Position numbers and translations under genes: made by a program. Below are positions 28,809 through 35,729 of a DNA stretch of 64,000 nucleotides, one piece after another; the stretch's first letter is position 1; each line of letters begins with the position of its first letter. The notes under the pieces were generated by a model that saw only the letters and a program-made list of their open reading frames with translations, had not been told where the DNA came from and ran no database searches. This DNA is from Zobellia russellii (GTDB taxonomy: Bacteria > Bacteroidota > Bacteroidia > Flavobacteriales > Flavobacteriaceae): assembly GCF_018728565.1 (NCBI RefSeq), contig NZ_JACSOI010000008.1:1-64000 (forward strand). The letters are read 5' to 3'.

Positions 28809-29558
28809 ATGAGAAGCAAAATTGTTGCAGGAAACTGGAAAATGAATAAAAACTTGGCTGAAACTGAAGCATTGTTGACCGAATTAGGGGCTAAGTTACC
28901 GGATACGCAGGCCGAGGTTATGGTTGCGCCAACTTATGTAAACTTGGCATCTGCCGTAAGAACTTTAGAATCTTCGGCTATAGAGGTTATTGCCCAGAAT
29001 ATGCACTTTGCGGAAAGTGGTGCGTATACCGGAGAAATATCTGCAGACATGTTGTTGAGTATTGGTATTGATACCGCGATAATTGGACACTCGGAAAGAA
29101 GGGCTTACTTTGGAGAGACCGATGAAATATTGGCAAAAAAAGTAAAGGCTGCCTTGGCTAAGAACATTCGTGTTATGTTCTGTTTTGGAGAGGAGCTTGA
29201 AGATAGAAAATCCGATAACCACTTTAAAGTTGTTGAAAGTCAGTTGAAAAATGCACTTTTCTCTTTGGACGCATCGGATTGGAGTAAAATAGTTTTGGCC
29301 TATGAGCCGGTTTGGGCTATTGGAACAGGTGAAACGGCTTCACCGGAACAAGCACAGGAAATGCATGCCTTTATCCGCAAGGCCATTACGGAAGCTTATG
29401 ATGCTTCTATAGCTAATAATGTTTCTATCCTTTATGGAGGTAGTGTAAAACCAGCTAATGCAGAAGAGATTTTTGGCAAGCCAGATGTAGACGGTGGTCT
29501 TATTGGTGGTGCGTCATTGGTGGCAGATGATTTTGTAGCCATTATAAAAGCAATCTAA
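28809..29558 (+). CDS. tpiA: Triosephosphate isomerase
   Basis: Interconverts dihydroxyacetone phosphate and glyceraldehyde 3-phosphate in glycolysis. The 249-residue protein has all catalytic residues: Lys11 in NWKMN, His94 in IIGHSERR, Glu166 in AYEPVWAIGTG, and the phosphate-binding ILYGGSVKP and GGLIGGASL loops. A probable terminator follows. Confidence 0.98.
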   Translation: MRSKIVAGNWKMNKNLAETEALLTELGAKLPDTQAEVMVAPTYVNLASAVRTLESSAIEVIAQNMHFAESGAYTGEISADMLLSIGIDTAIIGHSERRAYFGETDEILAKKVKAALAKNIRVMFCFGEELEDRKSDNHFKVVESQLKNALFSLDASDWSKIVLAYEPVWAIGTGETASPEQAQEMHAFIRKAITEAYDASIANNVSILYGGSVKPANAEEIFGKPDVDGGLIGGASLVADDFVAIIKAI

Positions 29559-29584
29559 ATTTAGATCGGAACGTTACTTTAATA

Positions 29585-29618
29585 GCCCTTTCCCAGTGTG
29601 TGGAAAGGGTTGTTTATT
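29585..29618 (+). terminator. Probable terminator after tpiA
   Basis: Stem CCCTTTCC/GGAAAGGG with an 8-nt loop, followed by TTGTTTATTT. The tail is not a pure T run. Confidence 0.6.
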
Positions 29619-29715
29619 TAACAAAGAAATGACCATATACTAAATAGCAAAGCCAAGGGAGTTTTGTAAGTTAACGAACGAAAAGCCGACTAAACATCGG
29701 TCAAAAAGTACTAGG

Positions 29716-30552
29716 ATGTCCAACACTATATATATTGAGTATAATTTCTCCGTAACCCCAATGCAGCCTGGTTCGGATATTTTAATTGCCGAGTTAGGCG
29801 AGGTTGGTTTTGAGAGTTTTGTGGAAAATGAAGATGGAGTGTTGGCCTATATTCAGAAAGACGACTGGAACGAGAGTATTCTTGAAACGGTTGAAATTCT
29901 GGATAATGAGCTGTTTACCGTAAACTTTGCTGTAAAAGAGATTGAACAGGAAAACTGGAATGCCACTTGGGAAGAGAATTTTGAGGCAATTCAAGTAGCG
30001 GACCAATGTGTTGTTCGTGCTCCGTTTCATGAAAAGCCCAATGTGCAGTATGATATTGTTATTGAACCTAAAATGAGCTTTGGTACCGGACATCATGAAA
30101 CCACTCATATGATGCTTCAGTTTATTTTGGAAAATGATTTTGAAGGAAAGGACGTTTTGGATATGGGTAGTGGTACCGGAGTTTTGGCCATATTGGCGGC
30201 AATGAAAAATGCCGGTCATGTAGATGCTATCGATATTGATAATTGGTGCTATTTGAACGCCAAGGAAAACGTAGAACGTAATAATTGCGGACATATTTCC
30301 GTTTTTGAAGGTGATTCTTCGCTTTTAGGTAAACAGAAATATGATATCATTCTAGCGAATATCAATAGAAATATTTTGCTGGCGGATATACCGGTGTACG
30401 CTGAAAATTTAAGGGAAAACGGAATCCTATTCTTAAGCGGTTTCTATGAAGAAGATATTCCCTTAATTTCGGAACAGTGCCTGAAGTCAGGGTTAAAGTT
30501 TGAAAAAAATCTGCAAAAAAATAATTGGGTTGCAGTAAAATACGTATTTTAG
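29716..30552 (+). CDS. prmA: Ribosomal protein L11 methyltransferase
   Basis: Methylates ribosomal protein L11 using S-adenosylmethionine. The 278-residue protein has the PrmA substrate-recognition N-domain (about 1-100) and a Rossmann methyltransferase domain with SAM motif VLDMGSGTGVLAILAA near residue 145, preceded by EPKMSFGTGHHETT and followed by NINRNILLADI. It lies 27 bp before clpS and probably shares its transcript. Confidence 0.94.
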   Translation: MSNTIYIEYNFSVTPMQPGSDILIAELGEVGFESFVENEDGVLAYIQKDDWNESILETVEILDNELFTVNFAVKEIEQENWNATWEENFEAIQVADQCVVRAPFHEKPNVQYDIVIEPKMSFGTGHHETTHMMLQFILENDFEGKDVLDMGSGTGVLAILAAMKNAGHVDAIDIDNWCYLNAKENVERNNCGHISVFEGDSSLLGKQKYDIILANINRNILLADIPVYAENLRENGILFLSGFYEEDIPLISEQCLKSGLKFEKNLQKNNWVAVKYVF

Positions 30553-30579
30553 AAGGGTATACTATTTTAAATTGATTGT

Positions 30580-30855
30580 ATGAGTTTCAAAGAAAAAGTA
30601 TCGGAAGAGCTACTATTAGAAGAAGAAGTAGTAAAACAAAATGAAATTGTTGTTTTTAATGATGATGTAAATACTTTTGACCATGTTATAGAAACTTTGG
30701 TTGATGTATGTGATCATACACCTGTGCAAGCGGAGCAATGCTCCCTTATTGTACATTATAATGGTAAGTGTACCGTAAAGACAGGTGAGTACAAAGATTT
30801 AGAACCTAGATGTAGCAAGTTGCTACAGGCGGGTCTAAGTGCGGAAATCGTCTAG
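30580..30855 (+). CDS. clpS: ATP-dependent Clp protease adaptor ClpS
   Basis: A 91-residue adaptor that delivers N-end-rule substrates to a ClpA/ClpC-ClpP protease. The signature VVFNDDVNTFDHVIETLVDV (about 25-44) holds the Asn-Asp that reads the substrate N-terminus; the middle CSLIVHYNGKCTVKTG is also family-typical. Length is normal. Confidence 0.94.
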   Translation: MSFKEKVSEELLLEEEVVKQNEIVVFNDDVNTFDHVIETLVDVCDHTPVQAEQCSLIVHYNGKCTVKTGEYKDLEPRCSKLLQAGLSAEIV

Positions 30856-30869
30856 GATTTCTATAGGTT

Positions 30870-31283
30870 TTAGTGTGGAAGTTTGTTTCTAAGCAGGCCA
30901 TAGGTAAATGTGCCAAGCGTGGCGGCCGCTATAACAATGAGCATACTAAAGAACCCAGCTCCTAAGAGTATATACATAGGGCCCGGGCATGCACCCGCTA
31001 GCGCCCATCCTAATCCAAATATGGTACCGCCCATTATATAACGGGTAAAACTTTTATCTTTAGGGGGAAGATTTATTTCTTTCCCCTCTATACTTTTTAC
31101 ACGGAATTTTTTAATTGCCCACACGGAAATAGCTCCTAGTACCACGGCCGAGCCGATGATTCCATACATATGAAATGATTGAAACTTGAACATTTCAAAT
31201 ATTCGGTACCAAGAAACAGCTTCTGATTTAACCAATACAATGCCAAAAAATATACCAACAAATAAGAATTTTAGAAACTTCAT
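30870..31283 (-). CDS. YeeE/YedE family transporter subunit (DUF6691 half)
   Basis: A 137-residue membrane protein with about four helices and the motif GGTIFGLGWALAGACPGPMYILLGAG, whose Gly-x-Cys is the half-channel signature of YeeE/YedE transporters. Split pairs of this kind carry thiosulfate or other reduced sulfur species inward. It is 3 bp downstream of the other half and shares its promoter. Confidence 0.88.
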   Translation of the reverse strand: MKFLKFLFVGIFFGIVLVKSEAVSWYRIFEMFKFQSFHMYGIIGSAVVLGAISVWAIKKFRVKSIEGKEINLPPKDKSFTRYIMGGTIFGLGWALAGACPGPMYILLGAGFFSMLIVIAAATLGTFTYGLLRNKLPH

Positions 31284-31286
31284 GCT

Positions 31287-31844
31287 TTAAAAAATTAGGG
31301 GTAATAGAAAGTGTGTCATAATAAGTCCTCCTGCAAAAAAGCCAATAACGGCAATTAAAGAAGGTAGTTGAAGGTTACTTAAGCCGGTAATGGCATGCCC
31401 GGAAGTACAGCCACCGGCATAACGGGTGCCAAAACCAACTAGAAAGCCGCCAATGATTAAAACAGCCAAACCTTTTAAGGTCAATACATGGTTCCAATCA
31501 TAGATTTCGGCCGGTAGCAAGGAAGTGCCGGCATTTTCAAAACCCAGTTCTTTTAGGTCTAATACGGTTTGTGGGTTAAGTTCTATAGCAGAACCATCCG
31601 ATAGAAAGTTAACGGCAATAAAACCACCTATAATAGCACCAAGAACTACGGTAAGATTCCACTTTTGGGCCTTCCAATCAAACTTAAAGAAGTCGGAATA
31701 TTTGCCAGCACCACCAATACTACAAAAGGTCCTTAGGTTGGAAGACATACCAAAAGTCTTTCCAAAATAGATAAGGAAAACCATTACTAAGGTGATTAAC
31801 GGGCCCGAAACGTACCATGGCCAGGGTTGAAGTATGCTATCCAT
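31287..31844 (-). CDS. YeeE/YedE family transporter subunit
   Basis: A 185-residue membrane protein with about five helices. The functional cysteines lie in MSSNLRTFCSIGGAGKY and GFGTRYAGGCTSGHAITGL, which match YeeE thiosulfate transporters. Together with the next gene it forms a complete two-part transporter. The promoter carries a Crp/Fnr-like palindrome, suggesting control by a Crp/Fnr-family regulator, as often found with these genes in Bacteroidota. Confidence 0.9.
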   Translation of the reverse strand: MDSILQPWPWYVSGPLITLVMVFLIYFGKTFGMSSNLRTFCSIGGAGKYSDFFKFDWKAQKWNLTVVLGAIIGGFIAVNFLSDGSAIELNPQTVLDLKELGFENAGTSLLPAEIYDWNHVLTLKGLAVLIIGGFLVGFGTRYAGGCTSGHAITGLSNLQLPSLIAVIGFFAGGLIMTHFLLPLIF

Positions 31845-31858
31845 ATTAAAAATTTGTA

Positions 31859-31887
31859 CAAATGTAAAGCTAAAGCGTTTAGGGCAA
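31859..31887 (-). promoter_or_regulatory. Promoter of the yeeE/yedE pair
   Basis: On the minus strand, TTG (31887-31885), 18 bp, then TACATTTG (31866-31859), a perfect TAnnTTTG box, 15 bp before the start codon. Confidence 0.65.
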
Positions 31888-31906
31888 TGTAATAGATGTT
31901 ACATTG
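31885..31906. promoter_or_regulatory. Crp/Fnr-like operator
   Basis: Perfect 8-bp inverted repeat CAATGTAA-TAGATG-TTACATTG. The core TGTAA-N6-TTACA has the spacing of Crp/Fnr sites. Its centre lies about 40 bp before the inferred transcription start, the class II activator position, and one arm overlaps the -33 TTG. Confidence 0.6.
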
Positions 31907-31923
31907 ACAAGTTGTTTGTACTT

Positions 31924-32703
31924 TTACTTGGCTAAATCGGATTTTCTAATTTTCTTTTGTAGCCCATATTTACTGCATATATCTTTTATTAAATCTATAT
32001 ACCAATCTGCGGATAGAGGACTTATGACTATTTCTGATATTAAATCATTTAGATTTACGGTTAAATTTTTTCCGTATTTAATTTTTTCTTTGTTCCAGTC
32101 ATAGGAAAATCCATGTCCGTATTTGACAACATGAATTAGTCTAATTTCATTTTCGTATTTATAAGCTTCATGTTTATGTGTTATAGGGTGCATTCTATTA
32201 CCATGAGGCATACTGTCTGTATCATAATTTATATAGTTAACTTCACTCAAGCTTAAATTTTCTGGGGTGTGTTCAAAGGCATTTTCGATTTTGTTTATAT
32301 TCGATTTAATCATTATACCTTTATTGAAATCTGAATAGATTTTCCACAATGCCGAAGATTCAGAATCATATTTATTCCAACAACAAACACAACTTACAGA
32401 TTTAAATTTTCTATCAGCGTCAATGCTTATTTTTACTTTTTCATCTAGTTCTTCTTCTGATAATTTAGGTAAATTAACACTCAATGAACGCTGTTTCTTA
32501 AAATTTCGCTTTCTACGTTCTATATTAAATTTTGATGTAGTTCCTTCAAAATGGTCTTCTAGTTTATCCAGACGACAAAAAAATAAAGAGTTTAAAGAAA
32601 GTAGAGATATGAATTTGGTAAGATCTAAGTATTTAGCAATAGTATAATTGGTTTTTGGGTAATATTCCAGGCCGGAATCTACTACCGATTTGATTATAGG
32701 CAT
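31924..32703 (-). CDS. DUF2971 family protein
   Basis: A 259-residue soluble protein. FFCRLDKLEDHFEGTTSK near residue 45, SCVCCWNKYDSESSALWKIYSDFNKGIMI near 105-135 and YKYENEIRLIHV near 205 match the three landmarks of DUF2971 (start-of-domain D..E, the Cys/Trp/Tyr/Gly block, and the E.E.R.. block). Biochemical function is unknown; members often occur in variable genome regions. It follows an HTH regulator by 50 bp on the same strand and lies in AT-rich DNA near tRNA-Arg. Confidence 0.8.
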   Translation of the reverse strand: MPIIKSVVDSGLEYYPKTNYTIAKYLDLTKFISLLSLNSLFFCRLDKLEDHFEGTTSKFNIERRKRNFKKQRSLSVNLPKLSEEELDEKVKISIDADRKFKSVSCVCCWNKYDSESSALWKIYSDFNKGIMIKSNINKIENAFEHTPENLSLSEVNYINYDTDSMPHGNRMHPITHKHEAYKYENEIRLIHVVKYGHGFSYDWNKEKIKYGKNLTVNLNDLISEIVISPLSADWYIDLIKDICSKYGLQKKIRKSDLAK

Positions 32704-32753
32704 TGCTGTGAATTATTTAAGGGTTAGTAGACTATCGTCTTTGCTTAAAAGTG

Positions 32754-33134
32754 TTATTGTTTACTTAATAATTGGTCCAGTTTAGATTCTATTCTATCCA
32801 GTTGATCAGGAATATCCAATATTCTCTTGATTTTAAAGATGTCAGTATCAGTCTGAATGGGGATATTTAATTTATTTGCCTGAGATATGATACTGTTGTC
32901 ATCAAGTAATACAGGAAGTTCACCTTCTTTTAGATAATCATTGTTAATATTTGGGAATGCCTTTACTATCTTTTCAATCATACTTTGGCTAAGTTTAGCC
33001 TTTTTTTCAGGGTCTAATACATGATATACAGAAGCATGGCTTTTGTATCCAAGTTTTTTGTAGAAAGCATTAGCGGATAAATTTAGTGCGTCTAAAACTG
33101 TTTGAAGTTTTTCCGAGTCAGATTTTTTGTTCAT
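32754..33134 (-). CDS. Phage repressor-like HTH transcriptional regulator
   Basis: A 126-residue protein. Residues about 8-70 form an XRE-like helix-turn-helix domain (LQTVLDALNLSANAFYKKLG, HASVYHVLD, MIEKIVKAFPNINNDYLKEG), resembling regulators of Bacteroidota mobile elements. There is no LexA-type peptidase domain; a short coiled coil (DQLDRIESKLDQLLSKQ) ends the chain and may dimerise it. Operator-like repeats overlap its own promoter, suggesting autorepression. It probably shares a transcript with the DUF2971 gene. Confidence 0.75.
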   Translation of the reverse strand: MNKKSDSEKLQTVLDALNLSANAFYKKLGYKSHASVYHVLDPEKKAKLSQSMIEKIVKAFPNINNDYLKEGELPVLLDDNSIISQANKLNIPIQTDTDIFKIKRILDIPDQLDRIESKLDQLLSKQ

Positions 33135-33153
33135 AATATAAGTTTCTAAATGA

Positions 33154-33195
33154 TTGTTTGCACAACAAAATTATCATATTATTGTGTAAACACAA
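33154..33195. promoter_or_regulatory. Candidate operators of the HTH regulator
   Basis: Two related inverted repeats: TTGTT-TGCAC-AACAA (33154-33168) and TTGTGT-AA-ACACAA (33182-33195). The second covers the -33 element and spacer of the regulator's promoter, the first the region after the -7 box. Confidence 0.5.
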
Positions 33196-33196
33196 A
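33166..33196 (-). promoter_or_regulatory. Promoter of the HTH/DUF2971 operon
   Basis: Minus strand TTTG (33196-33193), 19 bp, TAATTTTG (33173-33166): a perfect match to the Bacteroidota consensus and spacing, 32 bp before the start codon. Confidence 0.75.
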
Positions 33197-33284
33197 TAAA
33201 ATACAATACAACTTGTGTTAATGATGTTTTGATATGACTTAGATTAAAGTCGGGAAGGTTTCGGACGAATGGACGGTTTTAAAA

Positions 33285-33321
33285 GTAAAAAACCCCTAGA
33301 AACGGGTGTTTCTAGGGGTTT
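33285..33321 (-). terminator. Terminator of tRNA-Arg
   Basis: Perfect 14-bp stem AAACCCCTAGAAAC/GTTTCTAGGGGTTT with loop GGGT, followed on the minus strand by T's, directly after the tRNA 3' end. Confidence 0.9.
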
Positions 33322-33326
33322 AGAAG

Positions 33327-33400
33327 TGATCCTGACAAGATTCGAACTTGTAACCTTCTGATTCGTAGTCAGATGCGCTATCCAGTTGCGCCACAGGACC
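33327..33400 (-). tRNA. tRNA-Arg (anticodon ACG)
   Basis: A 74-nt cloverleaf on the minus strand: acceptor GGTCCTG/CAGGATC (with G-T and G-C outer pairs), anticodon stem TCTGA/TCAGA with loop CTACGAA (anticodon ACG, read as ICG), and T loop GTTCGAATC. Discriminator A; CCA not encoded. It has its own promoter and terminator. Confidence 0.96.
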
Positions 33401-33481
33401 AATAAAATAACTTTGATTAGGTTTCTTCTTAGTAGAAGAAAAAAGAAACTGAATATTGCCAGCTTTTTACCTAACGGGGTG

Positions 33482-33512
33482 CAAATATATTTCTTTTTAC
33501 ATTTACGGCAAA
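33482..33512 (-). promoter_or_regulatory. Promoter of tRNA-Arg
   Basis: Minus strand TTTG (33512-33509), 19 bp, TATATTTG (33489-33482): a consensus Bacteroidota promoter about 80 bp before the mature tRNA 5' end. Confidence 0.75.
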
Positions 33513-33530
33513 ATATAAGTTACTTATTAA

Positions 33531-34043
33531 ATGAATTTAAAAACCTTTATTAGGGATATTGACAACTTTCCGCAAGAAGGAGTTGTCTTTAAAGACATAA
33601 CTCCCTTGCTGGCAAATGCCCGGGCCATGCAATATACATTGGATAAACTCTTAGAGTTAGTAGGTGATGTTGCTATAGATAAAGTGGTAGGAATGGAAAG
33701 TCGTGGTTTTTTCTTTGCACCGCTATTGGCTCAAAAGCTTAATGCCGGGTTTGTTCCTGTGCGAAAGCCTAACAAACTTCCAGCTGCAAAAACCAGTCAG
33801 ACATATGATTTGGAGTATGGTACGGATACACTGGAGATTCACAGTGATGCAATTCTACCTGGAGAAAAAATATTGGTACATGATGATGTATTGGCCACTG
33901 GCGGGACGGCAAAAGCCACCTGTAATTTAATTGAGCGTTTGGGCGGTGAAATAGTCCAATGTAATTTTTTAATTGAACTGGATTTTTTAAATGGAAGACA
34001 AAAACTAGGTGATATTCCTGCTCAGGCACTTTTGCATTACTAG
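33531..34043 (+). CDS. apt: Adenine phosphoribosyltransferase
   Basis: Salvages adenine to AMP using PRPP. The 170-residue protein shows IRDIDNFPQEGVVFKDITPLL at the N-terminus, GMESRGFFFAPLLA, VRKPNKLPA and the PRPP-binding motif VHDDVLATGGTAKA near residue 120. Length is normal. Its stop codon overlaps the end of a convergent 50-codon gene by 4 bp. Confidence 0.96.
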   Translation: MNLKTFIRDIDNFPQEGVVFKDITPLLANARAMQYTLDKLLELVGDVAIDKVVGMESRGFFFAPLLAQKLNAGFVPVRKPNKLPAAKTSQTYDLEYGTDTLEIHSDAILPGEKILVHDDVLATGGTAKATCNLIERLGGEIVQCNFLIELDFLNGRQKLGDIPAQALLHY

Positions 34044-34192
34044 TCCAATGCCCGGGTTGTAACAAAATAACGCCAACCAATTAAAGCCAACTGAAATTTT
34101 GAAGCCTTGGAAAGGTCTAGTCTTCTTTTGGTAAAAGAGGGGAGTAGTACTTGGTTTGCTTTGGCAAGAAATTTAAAAAACGCTTTTTTCAT
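34040..34192 (-). CDS. Small conserved flavobacterial protein, often labelled SsrA-binding protein
   Basis: A 50-codon frame begins ATG AAA AAA GCG and reads MKKAFFKFLAKANQ...PSFTKRRLDLSKASKF, ending LIGWRYFVTTRALD. I recall near-identical ~50-residue proteins annotated as SsrA-binding protein in many flavobacteria, though they lack the SmpB fold and the name is probably transferred in error. It is basic and amphipathic. The last codons overlap the end of apt on the opposite strand. Function unknown. Confidence 0.75.
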   Translation of the reverse strand: MKKAFFKFLAKANQVLLPSFTKRRLDLSKASKFQLALIGWRYFVTTRALD

Positions 34193-34233
34193 CTGTTAGT
34201 TTATCTCATCTACTAACTTATTGAAAATAAAGT

Positions 34234-34259
34234 AAAAGACCGCCATATGGCGGTCTTTT
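34234..34259. terminator. Terminator between two small minus-strand genes
   Basis: Stem AAAAGACCGCC/GGCGGTCTTTT around ATAT. On the minus strand it ends the unit containing the 20-codon frame; T's follow on both sides. Confidence 0.8.
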
Positions 34260-34284
34260 ATTATATAGGCCTATATGATTTAAC

Positions 34285-34347
34285 TTACGCTACTATCGTG
34301 ATCAGCGATACTAGAATTAATAATAGAAGTTTAGCAAGTGTAATCAT
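34285..34347 (-). CDS. Possible 20-residue hydrophobic peptide
   Basis: ATG ATT ACA CTT opens a 20-codon frame ending TAA, reading MITLAKLLLLILVSLITIVA: one positive charge and a single membrane-length hydrophobic run. An A-rich upstream context suits Bacteroidota translation starts, and a strong hairpin terminator lies 25 bp after the stop codon. It could be a small membrane peptide, a type I toxin-like peptide, or a frame within a small RNA. No promoter with both elements is visible. Confidence 0.45.
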   Translation of the reverse strand: MITLAKLLLLILVSLITIVA

Positions 34348-34763
34348 AATTAGGGGTTTTTAGGGTTAATAGATAGCTGGTAATAATCGATTATCCAATC
34401 AAGATAATTAAAAGAAATGCCCATTTCCTAATGAATTGATACGAATTATTCAATTTGAATGCGGTTTTATAAGCGTATAAATGAATTAAGTTTATAATTT
34501 AAAAATTTATTCTTCAGTAATGTTTTAAATTGAAATTTAAATAAGCTTAAAATGTTCTAGAGTGTAATGTGTGAAGGGGTGTTTTTAGAGCTGTTTTATT
34601 TTTTAAGCATAGTTTTGGTTAAGAATTGATGTTTTTTGGGTAAAACCATTTTTGGGCAGTAAGTTGTTTTACGGTAAATGATGCTTGGCTGGCCCGGAAA
34701 GAAAGCTATCAATAAGTTAAAATGTTCATATATCTTTGTTACATAATGCCCTGAAACCAGTAC
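34348..34763. other. Gene-free AT-rich interval
   Basis: I see no convincing coding frame here. A TATCTTTG box (34731-34738) 26 bp before the antiporter start is a likely -7 element but lacks a TTG at the right distance. The rest is AT-rich and could hold a leader or small RNA. Confidence 0.4.
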
Positions 34764-35702
34764 ATGCAAAATCTTCTTTTTATTGTTCTAGGCCTAGCAC
34801 TTTTAATTTCCGGCGGTAACTGGCTTTTAAAATCGGCTGTGGCACTTTCATTACGATTGAATATTCCAAAAATTGTTATAGGTATGACGGTGGTGTCCTT
34901 TGCTACCTCCGCTCCTGAGCTTATTGTTAGTATTAAAGCTGCTCTTGATGGTTTCCCGGATTTGGCATTGGGCAATGTAGTAGGGTCCAATATAGCCAAC
35001 TTAGGACTGGTATTGGCGGTAACCGTACTTATGGGAAGTATAGATGTGCGTAAGACATTTTACACAACAGATTGGCCTGTTATGATGGTTGCGTCATTGC
35101 TTTTTTTCGGGTTTATATTTTTTGATGGAGAATTACAGCAGTATGAGGGAATAATTATGGTTGTAGGTTTATTTCTGTTCTTGGTGTATTTACTCCGTTT
35201 TCAAAAGCAGGCCGTTGAGGATGAAGCGCCCGAAGATGACGAACCTTTGCCTCTATATAAATTGGTACTGTTTTTAGGACTAGGGGGTACAGCACTTTGG
35301 GGAGGCTCTGAACTGCTTATTAGCGGGGCTGTAGGTTTGGCTACACTATACGGTGTTAGTGAGCGTGTAATTGCAGTAACGGTTGTTTCTGTTGGTACAA
35401 GTATACCGGAATTGGCCGCATCTGTAATCGCAGTTATTAAAAAAGAAAAAGCAATCTCCTTAGGTAACCTTCTTGGGTCCAATATTTTTAATCTTCTAGC
35501 GGTATTGGGAATCACTTCTATAATCACCCCTATTAAAGTGGTAGATGAAGGGTTGTTGAGTAATGATATTTTTTGGATGCTGGGTATTTCTTTTCTTATC
35601 CTTCCTTTGGTGTTCATTCCTAAAGGTTTGCGTTTGGGATGGCGAGACGGGTTGGTCTTGTTAGCTTGCTATATCACCTTTGTTTATATTACGGTTCGAT
35701 AG
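34764..35702 (+). CDS. Calcium/sodium antiporter, CaCA family (YrbG-like)
   Basis: A 312-residue inner-membrane exchanger with ten hydrophobic segments. Both alpha repeats are visible: SFATSAPELIVS with GNVVGSNIANLGL near residues 50-85, and SVGTSIPELAAS with GNLLGSNIFNLLA near 215-250; the acidic residues coordinate cations. An acidic loop (about 152-164) separates the halves. It probably expels Ca2+ or Na+. The next gene starts 27 bp later. Confidence 0.93.
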   Translation: MQNLLFIVLGLALLISGGNWLLKSAVALSLRLNIPKIVIGMTVVSFATSAPELIVSIKAALDGFPDLALGNVVGSNIANLGLVLAVTVLMGSIDVRKTFYTTDWPVMMVASLLFFGFIFFDGELQQYEGIIMVVGLFLFLVYLLRFQKQAVEDEAPEDDEPLPLYKLVLFLGLGGTALWGGSELLISGAVGLATLYGVSERVIAVTVVSVGTSIPELAASVIAVIKKEKAISLGNLLGSNIFNLLAVLGITSIITPIKVVDEGLLSNDIFWMLGISFLILPLVFIPKGLRLGWRDGLVLLACYITFVYITVR

Positions 35703-35729
35703 GTTTTGTTCGATTTAACTCGTGTTCCT

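Noticed and set aside
33301-33530. Integration site duplicate of tRNA-Arg
   Set aside because: I looked for a repeated tRNA 3' end around 31.8-33.4 kb and found none, and there is no integrase.
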